This document shows, one piece after another, positions 24,090-32,118 of a stretch of DNA of 61,916 nucleotides (its first letter is position 1; the number at the start of each line of letters is the position of its first letter). The stretch spans positions 1 through 61,916 of the forward strand of contig JAWSUT010000019.1 of the NCBI GenBank assembly GCA_033549345.1, read 5' to 3'. The notes below the pieces were generated by a model. It saw only the letters and a program-made list of their open reading frames with translations, did not search any database and was not told the DNA's origin. This DNA comes from JAWSUT01 sp033549345. Lineage in GTDB: Bacteria > Bacillota > Dethiobacteria > Dethiobacterales > Dethiobacteraceae. The position numbers were made by a program, and so were the translations under genes.

Positions 24090-24135
24090 TAGGCAAGGAA
24101 ATTATAAGCATGCAGAAAAGCGCGTTCCTTGACTA
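24090..24135 (+). repeat. 46-bp stem-loop repeat, copy C
   Basis: TAGGCAAGGAA to TTCCTTGACTA; differs from copy A at only a few loop positions. It is flanked by a 12-bp direct repeat CGTCTTTCTTGT at 24079-24090 and 24159-24170, and the right flank (AAACGCATCAGCGTCTTTCTTG) resembles the sequence after copy A. It lies in the 186-base gap before the LysM/M23 gene. Confidence 0.85.
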
Positions 24136-24185
24136 CTCCGAAAAGTTAAACGCATCAGCGTCTTTCTTGTTAATGAGGTGAAAAA

Positions 24186-25151
24186 ATGAAGATGAAAAGA
24201 CTGTTACCCGTATTGACCATAATCTTGCTTTTGGCTCTGCCGGCCGCAGCACTGGCTGCACCGGAGCAGCCGGTAGCCGATACTCCCACCGGAATCCCGG
24301 GCGGTATGGCTTACCGTCCTGACTACCTGCGCCAGTTAAGCGGACTGCAGGACAGGGAAGAAAAGCAGGAGAAGCAGGCTGCCGGACAATTTGAACACCG
24401 TGTTGCACGGGGGGAAACATTAGGTGCCATTGCCAAAAGATACGGCACATCCGTGGAATACCTTTTACGTGTCAACAACATGGTCAACCCGCACTTTATC
24501 CGGGAAGGCCAGGTTCTGACTCTTCTCACCGAAGAGGCTGCACACGGAGCTGATGTGGCGCAGGTGGTCCATACTCTCCGCCGCGGCGAAACCGTGTGGG
24601 ACCTTGCCAGGCGCTACAATGTCAGTATGAATGACATTTTGTCCGCCAATAATGTTCAGGATGTCCACCGCCTGCAGGCAGGGCAGGAACTGCTGATTCC
24701 CGGCGCGTCCGGTCCTGTAACCATTCCCGCCACTTCCAAGCGCAATATTGTACTGGCTTCCCGTTCCTCAACCCGGTCCGGCCAGTTTATCTGGCCGACA
24801 CACGGATATATCTCATCCGGCTACGGGCCGCGCTGGGGACGCTTTCACTACGCCATTGATATCGCCGCCGATACCGGCACACCCATTTTTGCCATTGCCG
24901 GCGGAGTGGTATCGGATGCCGGCTGGCGGCAGGGTTACGGCTATATGGTGCGCATTGATCACAAGAACGGCTGGGAATCTGTTTACGGGCATGCCTCCAG
25001 ACTGTTTGTCATGTCAGGCCAGGCTGTTAATTCAGGCCAGCAAATTGCTGCCATCGGCCAGACAGGCAATGCCACCGGTCCGCACGTCCATTTGGAGATG
25101 ATATACCAGGGTAAATTCCAGAATCCCCTTAAATACCTCCCCTCACGATAA
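24186..25151 (+). CDS. Secreted LysM/M23 peptidoglycan endopeptidase
   Basis: 321 residues. Signal peptide (RLLPVLTIILLLALPAAALA), a short linker, two LysM domains (about 73-117 starting HRVARGETLGAIAKRYG, and 127-171 starting HTLRRGETVWDLARRYN), then an M23 (LytM) domain. The metal ligands are visible as HYAIDIA (HxxxD) and HVHLE (HxH), with YGHAS between, so the active site is complete. It should bind and cut peptide cross-links of the cell wall or spore cortex. It is probably transcribed alone. Confidence 0.9.
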   Translation: MKMKRLLPVLTIILLLALPAAALAAPEQPVADTPTGIPGGMAYRPDYLRQLSGLQDREEKQEKQAAGQFEHRVARGETLGAIAKRYGTSVEYLLRVNNMVNPHFIREGQVLTLLTEEAAHGADVAQVVHTLRRGETVWDLARRYNVSMNDILSANNVQDVHRLQAGQELLIPGASGPVTIPATSKRNIVLASRSSTRSGQFIWPTHGYISSGYGPRWGRFHYAIDIAADTGTPIFAIAGGVVSDAGWRQGYGYMVRIDHKNGWESVYGHASRLFVMSGQAVNSGQQIAAIGQTGNATGPHVHLEMIYQGKFQNPLKYLPSR

Positions 25152-25169
25152 GAATCTTAGCAGAAGATA

Positions 25170-25198
25170 TTGCACTGCACCGTAGCTTATGTTATTAT
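25170..25198 (+). promoter_or_regulatory. Sigma-A promoter of rpmE
   Basis: TTGCAC (25170-25175), 17 bases, TATTAT (25193-25198), about 40 bases upstream of the rpmE start. Confidence 0.65.
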
Positions 25199-25238
25199 AG
25201 GATACGTGGATTTTTATGGTGGAAAGAGGTGAACCACA

Positions 25239-25439
25239 GTGAAAACAAAAATACATCCCAAATATGAGAAAGCCACAGTTATCTGCGCCTGCGGCAATAC
25301 ATTTGAGACAGGTTCAACGAAAAAAGAACTAAAGATTGATATCTGTTCCAATTGCCATCCCTTCTTCACAGGCAAACAGAAATTTATTGATACCGGTGGA
25401 CGTGTAGAAAGATTCAAGCGCAAGTACGGAATGGAATAA
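25239..25439 (+). CDS. rpmE: 50S ribosomal protein bL31
   Basis: 66 residues starting with GTG: KTKIHPKYEKATVICACGNTF in the family's usual form. Four cysteines in CAC and CSNC pattern make this the zinc-binding form of L31, so it depends on zinc. In low zinc, bacteria often replace it by a cysteine-free paralogue, which is not in this window. The order rpmE ... prfA is conserved in Firmicutes. A terminator follows directly. Confidence 0.95.
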   Translation: MKTKIHPKYEKATVICACGNTFETGSTKKELKIDICSNCHPFFTGKQKFIDTGGRVERFKRKYGME

Positions 25440-25446
25440 CCACCAA

Positions 25447-25473
25447 GGCAGCGTCTGACGCTGCCCTTTTTTT
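25447..25473 (+). terminator. Terminator after rpmE
   Basis: GGCAGCG / CGCTGCC, 7-bp perfect stem, 5-base loop, then CTTTTTTT. Confidence 0.85.
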
Positions 25474-25475
25474 AG

Positions 25476-25551
25476 CTGATAGGCATAACGTGCAAGCAGC
25501 GTACTCCCTGCCTATCAGGCGCAGCGGCCACAGGCGAATGACCGTGTGGCC
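25476..25551 (+). promoter_or_regulatory. Two adjacent stem-loops between rpmE and yqhQ
   Basis: CTGATAGGCA (25476-25485) pairs perfectly with TGCCTATCAG (25509-25518) around a 23-base loop. Seven bases on, GGCCACA (25526-25532) pairs with TGTGGCC (25545-25551). They directly follow the rpmE terminator T-run and precede yqhQ by 57 bases. The first has the same layout as the 46-bp repeats (T-run, 10-11 bp stem, 23-24 base loop with GCA..AGCG) but a different stem sequence. RNA structure or mobile repeat; function unknown. Confidence 0.5.
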
Positions 25552-25608
25552 ATTTTGCTGTTAGCAGGCTGAACTGTAATGCGGGGAGAAGCATGGAGGG
25601 GAAAAACA

Positions 25609-26478
25609 ATGTCAGTAAAAGTTGGCGGCCAGGCAGTCATTGAAGGCGTGATGATGCGTTATCGTGACCAGTTGGCTATAGCCGTGCGCAAGCCGGATCG
25701 GCAGATATACCTGCACCGCGAAGCACTCTTTCCGGTGTCGGAAAAATATCCTGTACTGAAATTACCGGTTTTACGCGGCATGGTGGCGTTTGTGGATGCG
25801 CTGGTCATCGGCACCCGTGCCCTGACGATTTCAGCAAATCAGGCATTTGAGGAAGAAGAGGAAGAACTGACCGGGTGGCAGCTTACCTTTACCATCATGG
25901 TGGCCCTGATTCTGGGCATTTCACTTTTCTTTTTTCTGCCCACGGTACTGGTCAGGCTGCTTGCAGACTCTGTTTCGGCCAGGCCGGTGGTATTGAACCT
26001 GCTGGAGGGAGCCATCCGGATTTTAATCTTTCTCACCTACATCTTGGTTATTTCGCGTGCCAAGGATATCCAGAGAGTCTTTGAATATCACGGCGCTGAG
26101 CACAAAGCCATAGCCTGTCATGAATCGGGCGAAGATCTGACAGTTGCCAATGCCCGCAAATATCAGACAGTACACCCGCGCTGCGGTACAAGCTTCATGC
26201 TGTTTGTGATGGCTGTAAGTATTCTGCTGTTTTCCTTTTTTGGCTGGCCGGGGCTGCTTCAGCGTCTTTTGCTCAGGTTGGCTCTCCTGCCCCTGGTGGC
26301 GGGGCTGTCTTACGAGCTGATTCAGCTGGCCGGGCGCTACAGGGCGTTTTGTTACCTGACAGCCCCCGGGTTGTGGCTGCAGCGCCTGACCACCCGCGAG
26401 CCGGATGACCGCCAGCTGGAAGTGGCGCTGCGCGCCCTGCAGTCTGTGCTGTCCGACCCAAATCAAGGCGAGGTGTAA
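25609..26478 (+). CDS. yqhQ: DUF1385 membrane protein (YqhQ family)
   Basis: About 289 residues beginning SVKVGGQAVIEGVMMR, the family signature, then HREALFPVSEKYPVLKLPVLRG. Four hydrophobic segments follow (about 100-125, 135-160, 205-225, 230-250) with EYHGAEHKAIACHE and HPRCGTSFML between them, giving conserved His, Glu and Cys residues at the membrane face. I know no proven function. The ATG at 25609 follows GGAGGGG; an ATG at 25579 is in frame. It precedes prfA by 5 bases, and this yqhQ-prfA-prmC order is common in Clostridia. Confidence 0.88.
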   Translation: MSVKVGGQAVIEGVMMRYRDQLAIAVRKPDRQIYLHREALFPVSEKYPVLKLPVLRGMVAFVDALVIGTRALTISANQAFEEEEEELTGWQLTFTIMVALILGISLFFFLPTVLVRLLADSVSARPVVLNLLEGAIRILIFLTYILVISRAKDIQRVFEYHGAEHKAIACHESGEDLTVANARKYQTVHPRCGTSFMLFVMAVSILLFSFFGWPGLLQRLLLRLALLPLVAGLSYELIQLAGRYRAFCYLTAPGLWLQRLTTREPDDRQLEVALRALQSVLSDPNQGEV

Positions 26479-26483
26479 GAGCA

Positions 26484-27554
26484 ATGTATGAAAAACTACA
26501 GGCCACGGAAGACCGCTACTGTGAACTGGAAAAGCAAATCAGCGACCCTGCGATAATCGCCCGGCAGGATGAATGGCGGAAACTGACCAAGGAACATGCC
26601 CGCCTTTCTGAAATTGTCACCGCATTTCGCGAGTATAAACAGATTGAACAAGACCTCAGCGAAGCCAAGGAGATGCTCCATGAAGGCGGGGATGAAGAAA
26701 TGAGCCGCTTTCTCAAAGAAGAAATCTCAGGGAACTCCGCAAAACTGGCCGAGCTGTCCGAACGCCTGAGGGTCCTTTTGCTTCCCCGGGACCCCAACGA
26801 CGACAAAAACGTGATTGTGGAAGTCCGGGCCGGTACAGGCGGCGAAGAGGCGGCGCTTTTTGCCGGCAACCTGCTGCGCCTGTATACCCGTTACGCTGAA
26901 CGCCGCGGCTGGAAAATGGAAATTCTTGATTCCAACCCCACCGATATCGGCGGCTTTAAAGAAGTTGTTTTCGCCATTGAAGGCGACGGCGCCTACAGCC
27001 GGCTGAAATTTGAAAGCGGCGTCCACCGGGTACAGCGTGTGCCGGAAACGGAATCCGGCGGCCGGATTCATACCTCCGCCGCCACTGTGGCTGTTCTGCC
27101 TGAGGCGGAAGAAGTGGAAGTGGACGTGAACCCCAATGATCTGCGAATTGACGTGTTCTGTTCCTCGGGTCCCGGCGGCCAGAGTGTGAACACCACCCAG
27201 TCCGCCGTGCGGATTACCCACCTTCCTACGGGGATTGTTGTTTCCTGCCAGGATGAAAAGTCGCAGCATAAAAACAAAGACAAAGCGATGCGTGTCCTGC
27301 GTGCCAGGCTTTTTGAAAAAGCACAGGAAGCACAGCATGCTGAAATGGCGCAGGCCCGGAAATCGCAGGTGGGCAGCGGTGACCGCAGTGAGCGGATTCG
27401 CACCTATAACTACCCGCAGGGCCGTGTCTCAGACCACCGGATCGGCATGACTCTTTACAAACTGGACCAGTTTCTTGACGGTGACATCGATGAGATGATC
27501 GATGCGCTGATAACCAGTGAGCAGGCCGAACTGCTTAAGACGGTGGAAGCATGA
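26484..27554 (+). CDS. prfA: Peptide chain release factor 1
   Basis: 356 residues. N-terminal coiled-coil region, then the codon-recognition domain (IHTSAATVAVLPE) and the peptidyl hydrolysis loop SSGPGGQSVNTT with GGQ at residues 231-233. It ends translation at UAA and UAG. The stop overlaps the prmC start by 4 bases (ATGA), and PrmC methylates the glutamine of this GGQ, so enzyme and substrate are co-translated. Confidence 0.97.
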   Translation: MYEKLQATEDRYCELEKQISDPAIIARQDEWRKLTKEHARLSEIVTAFREYKQIEQDLSEAKEMLHEGGDEEMSRFLKEEISGNSAKLAELSERLRVLLLPRDPNDDKNVIVEVRAGTGGEEAALFAGNLLRLYTRYAERRGWKMEILDSNPTDIGGFKEVVFAIEGDGAYSRLKFESGVHRVQRVPETESGGRIHTSAATVAVLPEAEEVEVDVNPNDLRIDVFCSSGPGGQSVNTTQSAVRITHLPTGIVVSCQDEKSQHKNKDKAMRVLRARLFEKAQEAQHAEMAQARKSQVGSGDRSERIRTYNYPQGRVSDHRIGMTLYKLDQFLDGDIDEMIDALITSEQAELLKTVEA

Positions 27555-28402
27555 GTATAGAAATCAAAGAAGCCCTGCGAAGGGCTTCTTTTTGCCTGCG
27601 CCGGGCAGGCTTTGACCAGCCCCGCCGTGAGGCGGAAGCGCTCATGGTGAGCTGCCTGGGGGTCTCTCTGGCCTGGATCTACGCTCATGACGACGAAAAG
27701 CCGCCGCAGGAAACGCTGACTCGTTTTTTTGCCCTGGTGGACAGGCGGATTGCCGGCGAACCGTACGCCTATCTGGCAGGGGAAAAGGAATTTATGGGGC
27801 TGCCCTTTACCGTCACGCCGGATGTCTTGATTCCCCGGCCGGAAACGGAGCTTCTTGTTGAGGAAGCAAGGCGGGCGCTGGGCAAAAGCAAAAAGCCCCG
27901 CATCCTGGATGTGGGGGTGGGCAGCGGCGCTGTGGCGGTAACGCTTGCTGTACTGTTACCCGAGGCGGTGGTGACCGCGGTGGATATCTCCGGGAAAGCC
28001 CTGGCGGTGGCCGCAAAAAATGCGGCGCACCATGGCGTGGCGGACCGGGTCCGTCTGTTTGCCGGAGACCTTTACCGGCCGGTGGCCGGGGAAGCATTTG
28101 ATGCGGTAATCAGCAACCCGCCTTATATTCCCACCGCAGAGATCGCCGGGCTGCAGCGGGAAGTGCGCGGGCACGAGCCTCATCTTGCTCTCGACGGCGG
28201 GGCCGACGGCCTGGATATTTACCGGCGGCTCACAGCTGAACTGACGGTTCTGGCCTCTCCTCCACCCCTGCTGGCTTTTGAAGTGGGCTATAACCAGGCG
28301 GACGTTGTGGCAGAGCTGTGCCGCAGTGCAGGGTATAAAAAAAACCGCCAAATCAACGATTTGGCAGGTATTGCCCGCGTCGTCCTGGCGGAACTACTTT
28401 AG
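27551..28402 (+). CDS. prmC: Release-factor glutamine methyltransferase PrmC
   Basis: 283 residues. An N-terminal helical substrate-binding part includes YLAGEKEFMGLPF and VLIPRPETELLV. The SAM-binding Rossmann domain has ILDVGVGSGAVAVTLA, and the catalytic motif is NPPYIP. It methylates the GGQ glutamine of RF1/RF2. The 3' end overlaps the convergent nikR gene by 9 bases, so the two transcripts are complementary at their ends. Confidence 0.95.
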   Translation: MSIEIKEALRRASFCLRRAGFDQPRREAEALMVSCLGVSLAWIYAHDDEKPPQETLTRFFALVDRRIAGEPYAYLAGEKEFMGLPFTVTPDVLIPRPETELLVEEARRALGKSKKPRILDVGVGSGAVAVTLAVLLPEAVVTAVDISGKALAVAAKNAAHHGVADRVRLFAGDLYRPVAGEAFDAVISNPPYIPTAEIAGLQREVRGHEPHLALDGGADGLDIYRRLTAELTVLASPPPLLAFEVGYNQADVVAELCRSAGYKKNRQINDLAGIARVVLAELL

Positions 28403-28813
28403 CTGTTTTCCCGTAGATGTGATGCTCAGCTTGCCGTGCTTGACTCCTTTGACACTCACCAGTTTGTCGGCCACTTCCCGGGCACGGCCGGCCGGCCCTT
28501 GGATCACCAGCACCTCGAGACAGTTGTGGTGGTCGAGATGCACATGCATCGTGGATTGAATCATATCATGCCAGTTGTGCTGCAACTCGGTGAGCAGATT
28601 GCTAAGACCCCGCACATGATGGTCGTATACCAGGGTAATCGTTCCGGCTACTTCCTGGTTTTCATCCTCCCATTCCAGTTCCACCAGGCGGTTGCGGATC
28701 AGGTCGCGTACAGCCTCGGACCGGTTGGCGTAACCACGGGAGACAATTTTCTTATCGAATACATCAAGCAGCTGTTCATTCATGGAAATACCAAAGCGCA
28801 CTAGTTCTGTCAT
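28394..28813 (-). CDS. nikR: Nickel-responsive regulator NikR
   Basis: 139 residues. N-terminal ribbon-helix-helix (LVRFGISMNEQLLDVFDKKI ... NRSEAVRDLIRNRLVE) and C-terminal ACT-like metal domain. The high-affinity nickel ligands of E. coli NikR (His76, His87, His89, Cys95) align with His79, His90, His92 and Cys98 here (STMHVHLDHHNCLE). It represses nickel uptake or use genes when nickel is bound. ATG 28813 has GGAGG about 8 bases upstream. No nik transporter is adjacent; larBCE (34-37 kb) and a NikL-like gene (54.4 kb) are plausible targets. Confidence 0.92.
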   Translation of the reverse strand: MTELVRFGISMNEQLLDVFDKKIVSRGYANRSEAVRDLIRNRLVELEWEDENQEVAGTITLVYDHHVRGLSNLLTELQHNWHDMIQSTMHVHLDHHNCLEVLVIQGPAGRAREVADKLVSVKGVKHGKLSITSTGKQLK

Positions 28814-28904
28814 GTTCGCCCTCCTCCTCATCAAGAAGCTTATCAAGAGTTTCTCCTTAATCATTGAAAATCCTGCATCTTCATAATTAAGCTAAACAGA
28901 TGAC

Positions 28905-28926
28905 GCACCGTCAGGTGCTTTTTTTT
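28905..28926 (+). terminator. Weak terminator upstream of sigG
   Basis: GCACC-GTCA-GGTGC stem followed by eight Ts, located between the nikR start and the sigG promoter. It would insulate sigG from transcripts reading through from prmC. Confidence 0.6.
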
Positions 28927-28950
28927 GTAATATTTTCCCCCACTGCCAAG

Positions 28951-28980
28951 GTTTAACGGATGAAAAATCTGGCAATACTA
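28951..28980 (+). promoter_or_regulatory. Sigma-F/sigma-G type promoter of sigG-spoIIR
   Basis: GTTTA (28951-28955), 15 bases, GGCAATACTA (28971-28980). This fits the known forespore sigma-F consensus (GywTA, N15, GGnnAnAhTr) at every defined position. It lies 28 bases before the sigG start. Confidence 0.8.
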
Positions 28981-29008
28981 TAGGGCAGGAAGGTGAGGGG
29001 GGAATTTT

Positions 29009-29815
29009 ATGCAAGCCAAGAAAGTCAATATCTGTGGAGTAAACACATACAAATTGCCGGTTTTAAGCGGTGCACGCATGAAGGAACTGTTTCGCAAGCT
29101 GCGTGACGGTGACCGCACGGCACGGCAGGAGTTGATTAACGGCAACCTGCGCCTGGTGCTCAGTGTGCTGCAGCGCTTCAAAAACCGCGGTGAGAACCTG
29201 GACGACCTGTTTCAGGTGGGCTGTATCGGTCTGATGAAAGCAGTGGATAATTTTTCTCTTGACCATAATGTCCACTTTTCCACCTATGCTGTGCCGATGA
29301 TTATCGGTGAAATCAAGCGCCATCTGCGCGACAACAACGCTGTGCGTGTGAGCCGTTCCCTGAAAGTCATGGCCCAAAAGGCACAGCATGTGCGGGAAGA
29401 ACTGACCAAAAAGCTCCTGCGTGAACCGACCATCACCGAAATTGCCGATGTTTTGGGCATCACGCCCGAGGAAGTGGTTTTTGCCTACCAGGCAATGAAC
29501 GACCCCCTTTCGCTGCACGACCCGGTCTTTCAGGATACAACCGACCCCGTGTTTATCATGGACCTGGTCAGCGACCAAACAAGCAGTGCAGAGTTGTGGG
29601 TAGAAGACATCACCCTGCGCCAGGCGCTGGAGATCTTATCGGAAAGAGAACGAAGGATTCTGGAATCGCGTTTTTTTGAAGGCCGGACACAGACAGAGAT
29701 TGCCGAGGAAATTGGTATCTCCCAGGCACAGGTTTCCCGGATTGAAAAAGCTGCTTTAAGACAGGTCAGAAATCACCTGGCCGGAGGAGGAGGACCGGGG
29801 CATGCGGGTTTATAA
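29009..29815 (+). CDS. sigG: Forespore sporulation sigma factor sigma-G
   Basis: 268 residues of the sigma-70 group. The N-terminal VNICGVNTYKLPVLSGARMKEL is the sigma-G signature. Region 2 has NGNLRLVLSVLQRFKNRGE, DDLFQVGCIGLMKAVDNF and FSTYAVPMIIGEIKRHLRDN; region 4 has RERRILESRFFEGRTQTEIAEE and ISQAQVSRIEKAA. Sigma-G drives late forespore genes. In Bacillus it lies at the spoIIGA-sigE locus; here it overlaps spoIIR by 14 bases instead, behind a sigma-F-type promoter. GAGGGGGG precedes the ATG. Confidence 0.92.
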   Translation: MQAKKVNICGVNTYKLPVLSGARMKELFRKLRDGDRTARQELINGNLRLVLSVLQRFKNRGENLDDLFQVGCIGLMKAVDNFSLDHNVHFSTYAVPMIIGEIKRHLRDNNAVRVSRSLKVMAQKAQHVREELTKKLLREPTITEIADVLGITPEEVVFAYQAMNDPLSLHDPVFQDTTDPVFIMDLVSDQTSSAELWVEDITLRQALEILSERERRILESRFFEGRTQTEIAEEIGISQAQVSRIEKAALRQVRNHLAGGGGPGHAGL

Positions 29816-30365
29816 GCGAATCATCCTGTTGTTCATGCTGTTCCTGCCGTTTCTGTCCCCCAACCCTGCTGCCGATATGGGGCCGGCTGCGCTGCTGAGG
29901 CTGCACGTCCGGGCCAACAGTGATTCCCCTGCCGATCAGGCTTTAAAGTATCAGGTCAGAAATGCCGTCCTGGATGTGCTGAACCACCACCTGGAGGCAG
30001 CGGGCAGCGCGGCAAGGGCAGAGGAAGATATCCAATCAGCGCTGCCCGAAGTGCTTCTGGCCGCGCAGAATACTGTGACTGGCGCCGGCTATGATTACCC
30101 TGTCAGCGCCTCCCTGGGAGAGGCTGATTTTCCCACACGGGTCTACGGTGACAAAGTCTATCGGGCCGGCACATACCGTGCACTGCAGATCTATCTTGGT
30201 GAAGGCCGCGGCCAAAACTGGTGGTGCGTATTGTTCCCGCCGCTGTGTTTTGTTGAAGTCGCCCAGGATACCGCCATCCCGGCCACCACGGCACAGCAGG
30301 AGCCGCCCCGTCCCAAATCCCGCCTCCTTGAATGGTGGCAGCGCATCTTCCACAGAAGCAGGTAA
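29802..30365 (+). CDS. spoIIR: Stage II sporulation protein R (SpoIIR)
   Basis: 187 residues. N-terminal hydrophobic signal (RIILLFMLFLPFL), then LLRLHVRANSDSPADQALKYQVRNAVL and the C-terminal NWWCVLFPPLCFVE, all hallmarks of SpoIIR. It is secreted from the forespore and triggers processing of pro-sigma-E in the mother cell through SpoIIGA. The position after prfA-prmC matches Bacillus; the overlap with sigG is different. The ATG has GGAGGAGGA about 10 bases upstream. Confidence 0.93.
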   Translation: MRVYKRIILLFMLFLPFLSPNPAADMGPAALLRLHVRANSDSPADQALKYQVRNAVLDVLNHHLEAAGSAARAEEDIQSALPEVLLAAQNTVTGAGYDYPVSASLGEADFPTRVYGDKVYRAGTYRALQIYLGEGRGQNWWCVLFPPLCFVEVAQDTAIPATTAQQEPPRPKSRLLEWWQRIFHRSR

Positions 30366-30376
30366 TGTTTTTGTTG

Positions 30377-30405
30377 TTGAAAAAGAATCATGCATCCTTT
30401 ATAAT
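30377..30405 (+). promoter_or_regulatory. Near-consensus sigma-A promoter of Na/Pi transporter operon
   Basis: TTGAAA (30377-30382), exactly 17 bases, TATAAT (30400-30405), about 80 bases upstream of the transporter start. Confidence 0.8.
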
Positions 30406-30487
30406 GGACACGGACTGTCTTATTGTAGTGATATAGAAAAAAGTTTGTAAAATTAGGCGTTTTATACGCGACATTCTGGGAGGATGC

Positions 30488-32104
30488 ATGAACTGGAATC
30501 TGATATGGGATCTTCTGACCCATCTGGTAGGCGGCCTTGGACTATTCCTTTTTGGTATGCAATTAATGGCATCAGGTATGCAGAAAGCGGCCGGTGACCG
30601 GCTGCGCAGGATTTTGGAAGTTCTCACCTCAAATCCCGTTGTAGCAGCAATCACCGGCATCGTAGTCACAGTTTTGGTCCAGAGCAGCAGTACCACCACC
30701 GTGATGGTGGTAGGTTTTGCCAATGCCGGCCTGATGACTCTTCATCAGGCGGTAGGGACGATTCTCGGGGCAAATATTGGGACAACGATAACAGCCCAGA
30801 TTGTTTCTTTTAAAGTTCAGGGACTTGTCTTTCCCGCAATCGGTATCGGAGCTGTCCTGAACTTTTTTGGTAAGCGGCGAACGTATAAGTATATTGGACA
30901 GGCTATTCTCGGTTTTGGTATTCTTTTTCTCGGCATGACCACCATGTCTGATGGGATGAAACCCCTCCGCGAGATGCAGTTCTTTACGGATATGATGGCA
31001 TCTTTCGGTCTGACCCCGATTCTGGGCATTTTAATTGGTGCGGCATTTACGGCTCTTGTTCAGTCCTCCAGTGCCGCCACCGGCTTGATTATTGCTATGA
31101 CGCTGCAGGAAATTCTGCCTTTGAATGCCGCAATCGCCCTGATTCTGGGGACAAACATCGGCACATGCATTACTGCCCTGTTGGCCAGTATCGGCGCTTC
31201 CCTGTCGGCCCGGCGTGCGGCAATCGCCCATATTACGTTTAACGTTGTCGGCGTTTTATTTGCCCTGATTTTATTTGGGCCTTTTACAGCATTCATAGAA
31301 GGTACTGCAGCCACGGTAACCCGTCAGGCTGCAAACGCGCATACCATCTTCAACGTTGTCAGCACGTTGCTTGTACTGCCCTTCTTTAAATATTTTGTTT
31401 CCCTGATTACCTACCTTGTCCCCGGAGAAGAAATAGCGCTGGAAATGGGCCCCAAATTCCTGGACAAGCGTATTCTTAAAACCCCTTCAGTGGCCGTCGG
31501 TGGCGTTCGCCAGGAATGTTTACGTATGGCCGGCCTGGCCCGCGAGATGGTGGGCGAGGCACTGCAGGTTTTTATCCGCAACGACCGTAAGCTGATGCAG
31601 CATGTGCTGCAGAAAGAGGATCTTGTGGACAGTCTCGAGAAAGAAATTACCATCTACCTGGCAGAACTGGCGCAGCACTCTCTGACCATCGAGCAGTCAC
31701 AGCAGGTGTCCGGCCTGATGCATGCAGTAAATGACCTGGAACGTATTGGCGACCATGCTCAGAATATTATCCATCTGGCAGATATCAAAATCGAAGAGGG
31801 TCTGACGTTTTCAGCAACAGCCATAGAAGAGCTGCAGAAGATGTACGCCACGGTCGACGATATGATGGCCAAATCCATTGAAGCATTTGCACAGGAAAAT
31901 GTGCCACTGGCACGGCAAGTGGTGGAAGAAGACGATATCGTTGACCATATGGAAAGGACGCTGCGTAAATCCCACATCACCCGGATCAACTCAAAAGAAT
32001 GTTACCCGCCCAGCGGTGTGATTTTCCTGGATGTAATCAGCAACTTTGAACGGATAGCCGACCATGCCACAAATTTTGCCCAGATCGTGCTGGGAGATGT
32101 ATAG
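30488..32104 (+). CDS. Na/Pi cotransporter with C-terminal PhoU domain
   Basis: 538 residues. The N-terminal two thirds hold two inverted repeats of the NptA/YjbB family with the QSSS motifs (VTVLVQSSSTTTVMVV and FTALVQSSSAATGLII) and GANIGTT/GTNIGTC. The C-terminal 200 residues form a PhoU-like helical bundle with NDLERIGDHAQNI and ISNFERIADHATNF. It likely moves phosphate with sodium, or exports phosphate, with the PhoU part as a gate. It is followed after 14 bases by fur, so the genes may be co-transcribed. Confidence 0.92.
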   Translation: MNWNLIWDLLTHLVGGLGLFLFGMQLMASGMQKAAGDRLRRILEVLTSNPVVAAITGIVVTVLVQSSSTTTVMVVGFANAGLMTLHQAVGTILGANIGTTITAQIVSFKVQGLVFPAIGIGAVLNFFGKRRTYKYIGQAILGFGILFLGMTTMSDGMKPLREMQFFTDMMASFGLTPILGILIGAAFTALVQSSSAATGLIIAMTLQEILPLNAAIALILGTNIGTCITALLASIGASLSARRAAIAHITFNVVGVLFALILFGPFTAFIEGTAATVTRQAANAHTIFNVVSTLLVLPFFKYFVSLITYLVPGEEIALEMGPKFLDKRILKTPSVAVGGVRQECLRMAGLAREMVGEALQVFIRNDRKLMQHVLQKEDLVDSLEKEITIYLAELAQHSLTIEQSQQVSGLMHAVNDLERIGDHAQNIIHLADIKIEEGLTFSATAIEELQKMYATVDDMMAKSIEAFAQENVPLARQVVEEDDIVDHMERTLRKSHITRINSKECYPPSGVIFLDVISNFERIADHATNFAQIVLGDV

Positions 32105-32118
32105 CGGGGTGAAGGCTG

